Below, piece after piece: positions 59,172 through 64,000 of a stretch of DNA of 64,000 nucleotides (within the stretch, counting starts at the first letter, position 1; each line of letters opens with the position of its first letter). The stretch is from Yoonia sp. (lineage in GTDB: Bacteria; Pseudomonadota; Alphaproteobacteria; Rhodobacterales; Rhodobacteraceae), in assembly GCA_029250945.1 (NCBI GenBank), contig JAQXEG010000044.1, positions 98,087 to 162,086 of the forward strand, in the 5' to 3' direction. The notes beneath the pieces are model-generated. The model saw nothing but the letters and a program-made list of their open reading frames with translations. It was not told the DNA's origin and made no database searches. The position numbers were made by a program, and so were the translations under genes.

Positions 59172-59768
59172 ATGATGACAAAATTCAATGCAAAGCCGCT
59201 GTCACGCCGTGGTTTTCTGGCAGCGACTGCCGCAACCGTTGGCACATCGGCCTTGGCCCAGACAAACAACAGCACCGAAGTTGAAAAAGACGTTGAAGGT
59301 ACCGTGTCGCGCAATATCTCCAGCTTTCGTTCGTTGGAATGGCAGCCGTATTTCTTGGATTTGACGAATGGCGCGATCCTTGTCGATCTGCAAAGCCGCG
59401 CGCTGCATTTCTGGTCCGAGGATCAGTCGATCTATAAACTATACCCGACGTCGGTTCCATTGACCGAGGATCTGACGCGCAAAGGCCGCACATCCATTGT
59501 CCGCAAGGTCGAAGGCCCCAGCTGGCGTCCGACTCCGTCGATGCGCGAACGCAATCCTGAATGGCCGGAGTTTATTGGCCCCGGTCCAGATAATCCGCTT
59601 GGGTCACATGCGCTGTATCTGACATGGCAGTATTACCGTATTCACGGCACCCACGACACGCGCAAGATCGGGCGTCGGTCGTCGAACGGGTGCATCGGCC
59701 TGTACAACGAACATATCGCCGAGCTGTACGGTATGACCAAAAATGGCACGCAGGTTTTGTTGATTTAA
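59172..59768 (+). CDS. L,D-transpeptidase family (YkuD), Tat-like signal
   Basis: LSRRGFLAATAATVGTSALAQ; YYRIHGTHDTRKIGRRSSNGCIGLYNEHIAELY. Start 59160 or 59172. Confidence 0.9.
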   Translation: MMTKFNAKPLSRRGFLAATAATVGTSALAQTNNSTEVEKDVEGTVSRNISSFRSLEWQPYFLDLTNGAILVDLQSRALHFWSEDQSIYKLYPTSVPLTEDLTRKGRTSIVRKVEGPSWRPTPSMRERNPEWPEFIGPGPDNPLGSHALYLTWQYYRIHGTHDTRKIGRRSSNGCIGLYNEHIAELYGMTKNGTQVLLI

Positions 59769-59772
59769 CAAC

Positions 59773-60840
59773 CTACCCTTTGTTTACCCAGCCCAGCAGA
59801 TTTTCATCAATCACACCGCACAATGCTGCGATGTGTTCTGGGTTGTCGTTCAGACACGGCACATAGAGGAATTCTTCTCCGCCGGCTTCTTCAAAGCTTT
59901 CTTTGATTTCTTCGTTGATCTCTTCGAGCGTCTCGATGCAATCAGCGGAGAATGCTGGCGCGCAGACGGCGATATTCTTGATACCGTCCTCTTCCGCAAG
60001 GCGTGCGACCTCTTCGACTGTGTAAGGGCGCAGCCATTCTTCTGGTCCGAACTTTGACTGGAACGTTGTTTTGATCTGGGTGTTGTCCCAGCCCAAACGT
60101 TCCTTAAGCAAGCGCGTGGTTTTCTGACATTGGCAGTGGTACGGATCGCCCTCGCGCAGATACCGTTCCGGCACGCCGTGGTAGGAACAGATCAGTATCT
60201 CGGGTTTTTTGTCCGCGGCGGCGTAGGCTGTTTCAATCGACTGGGCCAGCGCGTCAATATAGGCGGGGTCTTCGAAATACGGCTCAACGACGCGAGCGAT
60301 TGGCTGCCATTTTTCTTCCATCAATGCGCGGAAAAACTGATCGTTCGCGGTTGCGGATGTTGCGCCAGCGTAGTGCGGATACAGCGGGAAAAACAGGATT
60401 TTGGTGCAGCCAGCATCGACCATTTCACGCACTTTGGATTTTGTGGACGGATTGCCATATCGCATACAGAAATCAACCATCACATCGTCGCCGTAACGCG
60501 CGGCAAGTGTTTCGCGGATCGCAGATGTCTGGTCACGTGTGATTGTCAAAAGCGGGCTTTCATCCGCCTCTGTATTCCAGATGGACCGGTAGGCCGCTCC
60601 AGATGCAAACGGGCGTTTGGTCAGGATGATCAGCTGCAACAACGGCTGCCATAGCCAAGCGGAGTAATCGACAACCCGTTTGTCGGACAGAAATTCATTC
60701 AGATATCGGCGCATTGACCAATAATCAGTGCCGTCCGGTGTGCCCAGATTGGCCACCAAGACACCCACCTTGGCAGGCATAATCTTGGGGTGGTCCGCGT
60801 CCGCGTGGACGGGGCATTTTGCGGCGGTTTTATCTGTCAT
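59773..60840 (-). CDS. hemH: Ferrochelatase
   Basis: VGVLVANLGTPDGTDYWSMRRYLNEFLSDKRVVD; ILICSYHGVPERYLREGDPYHCQCQKTTRLL. Confidence 0.97.
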   Translation of the reverse strand: MTDKTAAKCPVHADADHPKIMPAKVGVLVANLGTPDGTDYWSMRRYLNEFLSDKRVVDYSAWLWQPLLQLIILTKRPFASGAAYRSIWNTEADESPLLTITRDQTSAIRETLAARYGDDVMVDFCMRYGNPSTKSKVREMVDAGCTKILFFPLYPHYAGATSATANDQFFRALMEEKWQPIARVVEPYFEDPAYIDALAQSIETAYAAADKKPEILICSYHGVPERYLREGDPYHCQCQKTTRLLKERLGWDNTQIKTTFQSKFGPEEWLRPYTVEEVARLAEEDGIKNIAVCAPAFSADCIETLEEINEEIKESFEEAGGEEFLYVPCLNDNPEHIAALCGVIDENLLGWVNKG

Positions 60841-60883
60841 ATTACTGTCCTTTTCGCCCTAGTTAGCTGGGCGGGGGCGTTGG

Positions 60884-61720
60884 TCAATCGTTGCCGGGGT
60901 CTAGTGGCGTTTCTTTTGTGCCCAGCGCATCGGCAAGTCGTGCCGTCGCAGAGCCGGGGCGAAGCGGTTTGGGCTGTGCATCATCAGGCGCCCAGCCAGT
61001 CAATGTGATGATTTCAAACGTGGCGTCCACGCGCCGATCAGCATTCGAAAAATGTTCTGCGTATAGCGTCGCAGCCTCTGTCAGGATGTTGCGCATCGTG
61101 AACCCGCGTGGCCGGTGCGCCAGCGCGTTATTCTCGCCCATCTTGCGCAGATCATGCATGACGTGAAACGCATTGGCATAGCTGACGGTTAGTGGTGTGC
61201 CATCTGCGACAGGCAAAGCAAAGCCCGCACGTTGCAGCAAGGCACCCAAGTCGCGGATTTCACCCATCGGCGCGATGCGTGGCGATAGGCCACCGGCCAC
61301 CACGGCCTCTGCCTCCGCCAAGGCAGAACGTAGTTCATGCAACGTCTGCCCACCAAGGCAAGACGCCAGCAACAGCCCGTCAGGTTGCAGCGCACGGCGA
61401 CATTGCACCAGCTGCCCTACGGGATCATTGGCCCAGTGCAGCGCCATCATATGCAACACAAGATCAAACGCCCCTTGGTCAAGGTCGAGCGTCTCTGCAT
61501 CCTCGACAACCACGGCGCCGGGGAACTTTGCCTGCCAAAACGCAGGTTGCCCCGTCACAATCGCCACTTTCGCAAAGGTTCTGTTAACCTCTTTCAGTCT
61601 TTCTGAAATCTCGTCTGCGACCAAGTCGTGCAGGAACAGCGCCTCTGGCAGGGCGCGGTTGCGGTTGCGTGTCAGTGCGCGGCGGTCGGTTAAGGTGGGC
61701 GAATATTCCATTTCAGACAC
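60884..61720 (-). CDS. SAM-dependent methyltransferase (BioC/NDUFAF5-like)
   Basis: LTDRRALTRNRNRALPEALFLHDLVADEISERLKEVNRTF; LHWANDPVGQLVQCRRALQPDGLLLAS. Confidence 0.85.
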   Translation of the reverse strand: MSEMEYSPTLTDRRALTRNRNRALPEALFLHDLVADEISERLKEVNRTFAKVAIVTGQPAFWQAKFPGAVVVEDAETLDLDQGAFDLVLHMMALHWANDPVGQLVQCRRALQPDGLLLASCLGGQTLHELRSALAEAEAVVAGGLSPRIAPMGEIRDLGALLQRAGFALPVADGTPLTVSYANAFHVMHDLRKMGENNALAHRPRGFTMRNILTEAATLYAEHFSNADRRVDATFEIITLTGWAPDDAQPKPLRPGSATARLADALGTKETPLDPGND

Positions 61721-61730
61721 TTAGGATGCT

Positions 61731-62456
61731 ATGACCCAGTTGCAAAGTCTCATTCGGGCGATTTATCCGACGCAATGCGTCGCATGCGATGCCGCGACGA
61801 CAGATGATTTTGGCCTCTGCGGTAGTTGTTGGCGTTACACGGCGTTCATTCAGGGCACGATCTGTGATGCCTGCGGTGCGCCATTGCCCGGGGATAGTGA
61901 CGAAGATGATGCTGCGCTGCGCTGTGACGACTGTTTGCGCACCGCCCGTCCTTGGAATCGCGGGCGTGCGGTCATGGGGTATTCGGGTGTCGGGCGTAAG
62001 CTGGTGCTGGCGCTGAAACATGGGGATCGCACCGATCTTGCGCAACCGGCTGCCCGTTGGATGGTGCGCAAGGCGCAAGAGGTTGCCGCGCCAAACTCCC
62101 TCATTGTGCCGTTGCACCGCTTTCGGTTGTTGCGACGGCGTTATAATCAGGCGGCGGTGCTGGCCAATATCATGGGTGCGCGGATGCTTTTGTCTGTCTG
62201 TCCCGATGCGTTTTTGCGGCCCAAGGCAACCCGCCCGTTGGATCGTCATTCCAAGGCAGACCGTTTTGCCGCGCTGCAAGACGCGATTAGTTTGAACACC
62301 AAACACGCAGACACCATCAAGGATCGACCGATCATTCTGCTGGATGATGTGATGACATCGGGTGCCACGCTCGCCGCCTGTTCAGAGGTGTGTCTGACCG
62401 CGGACGCAAGCTGTGTTGACATCGTGACCCTAGCAAGGGTGATCAAAGACGCCTAA
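61731..62456 (+). CDS. ComF family protein (double zinc ribbon / phosphoribosyltransferase)
   Basis: QCVACDAATTDDFGLCGSCW...CDACGAPL...RCDDC; PRTase loop IILLDDVMTSGATLAAC. Confidence 0.93.
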   Translation: MTQLQSLIRAIYPTQCVACDAATTDDFGLCGSCWRYTAFIQGTICDACGAPLPGDSDEDDAALRCDDCLRTARPWNRGRAVMGYSGVGRKLVLALKHGDRTDLAQPAARWMVRKAQEVAAPNSLIVPLHRFRLLRRRYNQAAVLANIMGARMLLSVCPDAFLRPKATRPLDRHSKADRFAALQDAISLNTKHADTIKDRPIILLDDVMTSGATLAACSEVCLTADASCVDIVTLARVIKDA

Positions 62457-62489
62457 ATAGGGTTCAAACCGATATTTAGGAAACACACC

Positions 62490-62747
62490 ATGCAAACTGT
62501 CGAATTGTACACCACCAACACTTGTGGGTTCTGTCACGCGGCCAAACGTCTGCTGACCGCCAAAGGCGTTAGCTTTGCCGAAGTCAGCCTGAACGCGCAG
62601 CCCGAACGCCGCGCAGAGATGATGCAGCGCGCAAACGGCGGCCGGACCGTACCACAGATTTTCATCGGGACGACCCATGTGGGTGGCTATGACGATCTTC
62701 ATGCGCTTGAGGCGGCTGGCAATTTGGATGCCCTTCTCGCTGGATGA
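62490..62747 (+). CDS. grxC: Glutaredoxin 3
   Basis: VELYTTNTCGFCHAAKRLLTAKGVSFAEV; GRTVPQIFIGTTHVGGYDDL. Confidence 0.95.
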   Translation: MQTVELYTTNTCGFCHAAKRLLTAKGVSFAEVSLNAQPERRAEMMQRANGGRTVPQIFIGTTHVGGYDDLHALEAAGNLDALLAG

Positions 62748-63559
62748 GGGTTGGCCTGCTTCAACTGACGTCTGGCGATGATCCCGCAAGCAACCTGAAC
62801 GCCACGCTTTCGGCGATCCGTGACGCGGCTGGACAGGGCGCCACGTTTATCCTGACGCCAGAGGTCACGAATTGCGTGTCCACCAGCCGGACGCATCAGC
62901 AGGCCGTTTTGCAGCACGAAGCCGATGATCAGACCCTTGCCGCCCTACGGTCAGAGGCCGCTACGCTGGGCGTCTGGGTGTCCGTTGGGTCACTTGCGTT
63001 GAAAACCGATGATCCTGATGGGCGGTTTGCCAATCGGTCATTTCTGATTGAAACGACCGGCGCGATTGCTGCCCGCTATGACAAGATGCACATGTTTGAT
63101 GTGACCGTGTCAGCTACTGAGACCTACCGCGAATCTGCGCGCTACAGGCCGGGTGATCGCGCCGTTGTCGCGCAGACGCCGTTTGGTCGCGTGGGCCTTT
63201 CTGTCTGTTACGATTTGCGGTTTGCCTATCTTTACCGCGCATTAGCGCAGGCGGGTGCTGACATTTTGTTGATCCCGTCCGCATTTTCCCCTGTCACTGG
63301 CGCCGCCCATTGGGAACCGTTGTTGCGCGCCCGTGCAATTGAAACGGGGTGCTTTGTTCTGGCTGCCGCCCAAACAGGCGACCACAGCGGGCGCCAAACC
63401 TATGGGCACAGCATGGCAATTTCGCCATGGGGCGAGGTTTTATTGGATATGGGCACCCAAAATGGTGTGGGCGTTGTTGATATCGACATGCAGGCAGTGT
63501 CAGATGCACGCATAAGTATCGCGGCCCTGACACATGACCGCACATTCGAAGGCCCGTAA
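62744..63559 (+). CDS. Carbon-nitrogen hydrolase (nitrilase) family protein
   Basis: Nitrilase-superfamily Glu (ILTPEVTN), Lys (RYDKMHMFDV) and Cys (VGLSVCYDLRF) motifs. Confidence 0.93.
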   Translation: MRVGLLQLTSGDDPASNLNATLSAIRDAAGQGATFILTPEVTNCVSTSRTHQQAVLQHEADDQTLAALRSEAATLGVWVSVGSLALKTDDPDGRFANRSFLIETTGAIAARYDKMHMFDVTVSATETYRESARYRPGDRAVVAQTPFGRVGLSVCYDLRFAYLYRALAQAGADILLIPSAFSPVTGAAHWEPLLRARAIETGCFVLAAAQTGDHSGRQTYGHSMAISPWGEVLLDMGTQNGVGVVDIDMQAVSDARISIAALTHDRTFEGP

Positions 63560-64000
63560 TGTCTGATCAGACGCAAAACCTTGCTGTGACGCTGTTTAGC
63601 GAAATTCTGGCTGTTGATCAGCTGGCCCGCAGTAGTGTTGCCCGCGCCTTGCCCAAGGGAATGGAGCTGTCGCATTTTTCGGTGCTGAACCATCTTGCGC
63701 ATACGAATGCAGAACGCTCGCCCGCCCAACTGGCTAAGACGTTTCACCTGACCCGTGGTGCGATGACAAATACGCTTAGCAAACTGGAATGGGCGGGCTG
63801 GGTGCATATCCGTCCCGATTGGGAAGACGCGCGGCGCAAGATGGTCGCGATTAGCCCGTCGGGCATTGCCGCCCGCGATGCCGCTGTTGCCGCGATTGCC
63901 CCTGTGATTGCCCAAGTTGTTGATACGGTTGGCGCGGATAAGGTGCGGATCGCCCTGCCTGTTTTACGTGAAATGCGGGTGCAATTGTCCAAGGTCGAAT
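63559..64000 (+). CDS. MarR family transcriptional regulator (3' end cut by window edge)
   Basis: MSDQTQNLAVTLFSEILAVDQLARSSVARALPKGMELSHFSVLNHLAHTNAERSPAQLAKTFHLTRGAMTNTLSKLEWAGWV; open at window end. Confidence 0.88.
   Translation, partial: MSDQTQNLAVTLFSEILAVDQLARSSVARALPKGMELSHFSVLNHLAHTNAERSPAQLAKTFHLTRGAMTNTLSKLEWAGWVHIRPDWEDARRKMVAISPSGIAARDAAVAAIAPVIAQVVDTVGADKVRIALPVLREMRVQLSKVE

Noticed and set aside
1-64000. Prophage, gene transfer agent, transposon, integron, CRISPR or defence island
   Set aside because: Every sizeable ORF fits a housekeeping or common chromosomal family; no integrase, transposase, capsid, cas or toxin-antitoxin genes and no spaced direct repeats were seen.

Overview
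The window is an ordinary, gene-dense alphaproteobacterial chromosome segment of Rhodobacterales/Roseobacter type. I found no mobile element, CRISPR array, rRNA or tRNA. From left to right it contains: a partial extensin-like gene; ahcY; the RegA/SenC/RegB redox system; a decayed PAS-domain gene; tsaE-amgK-murU-addB-addA-trxA; hslV-DUF2157-hslU; an MFS gene, smr, mltA, a Tim44-like gene, fxsA and secB; dnaQ-coaE-aroE-maf on the minus strand. Next comes an AT-rich intergenic region (about 26.83-27.24 kb) that looks like the chromosomal origin. It is followed by the co-oriented block hemJ-rho-mnmE-mnmG-rsmG-parA-parB, which holds two perfect parS palindromes inside coding sequence. Then come hemW, rdgB, rph, hrcA, grpE, mutS, maeB, a PfkB kinase, msrA, an aminotransferase/sulfotransferase pair, argG, NUDIX genes, hslO, cca, a pair of ABC exporters, an RNA methyltransferase, two L,D-transpeptidases flanking a CAP protein, hemH, comF, grxC, a nitrilase-family hydrolase and a partial MarR gene. 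The observations most worth checking are: (1) an msrA reading frame whose GCFWC active site is scrambled by an apparent pair of compensating homopolymer frameshifts; (2) a PAS-domain pseudogene with one in-frame TAG and one frameshift; (3) a compact oriC candidate with DnaA-box-like sites and clustered GANTC sites, with no hemE or DUF299 gene next to it; (4) the same parS 16-mer read in two different codon phases in mnmG and rsmG; (5) four convergent gene pairs whose stop codons overlap on one tetranucleotide. I see no convincing undescribed multi-gene system. All identifications come from reading the translations; no database search was run.
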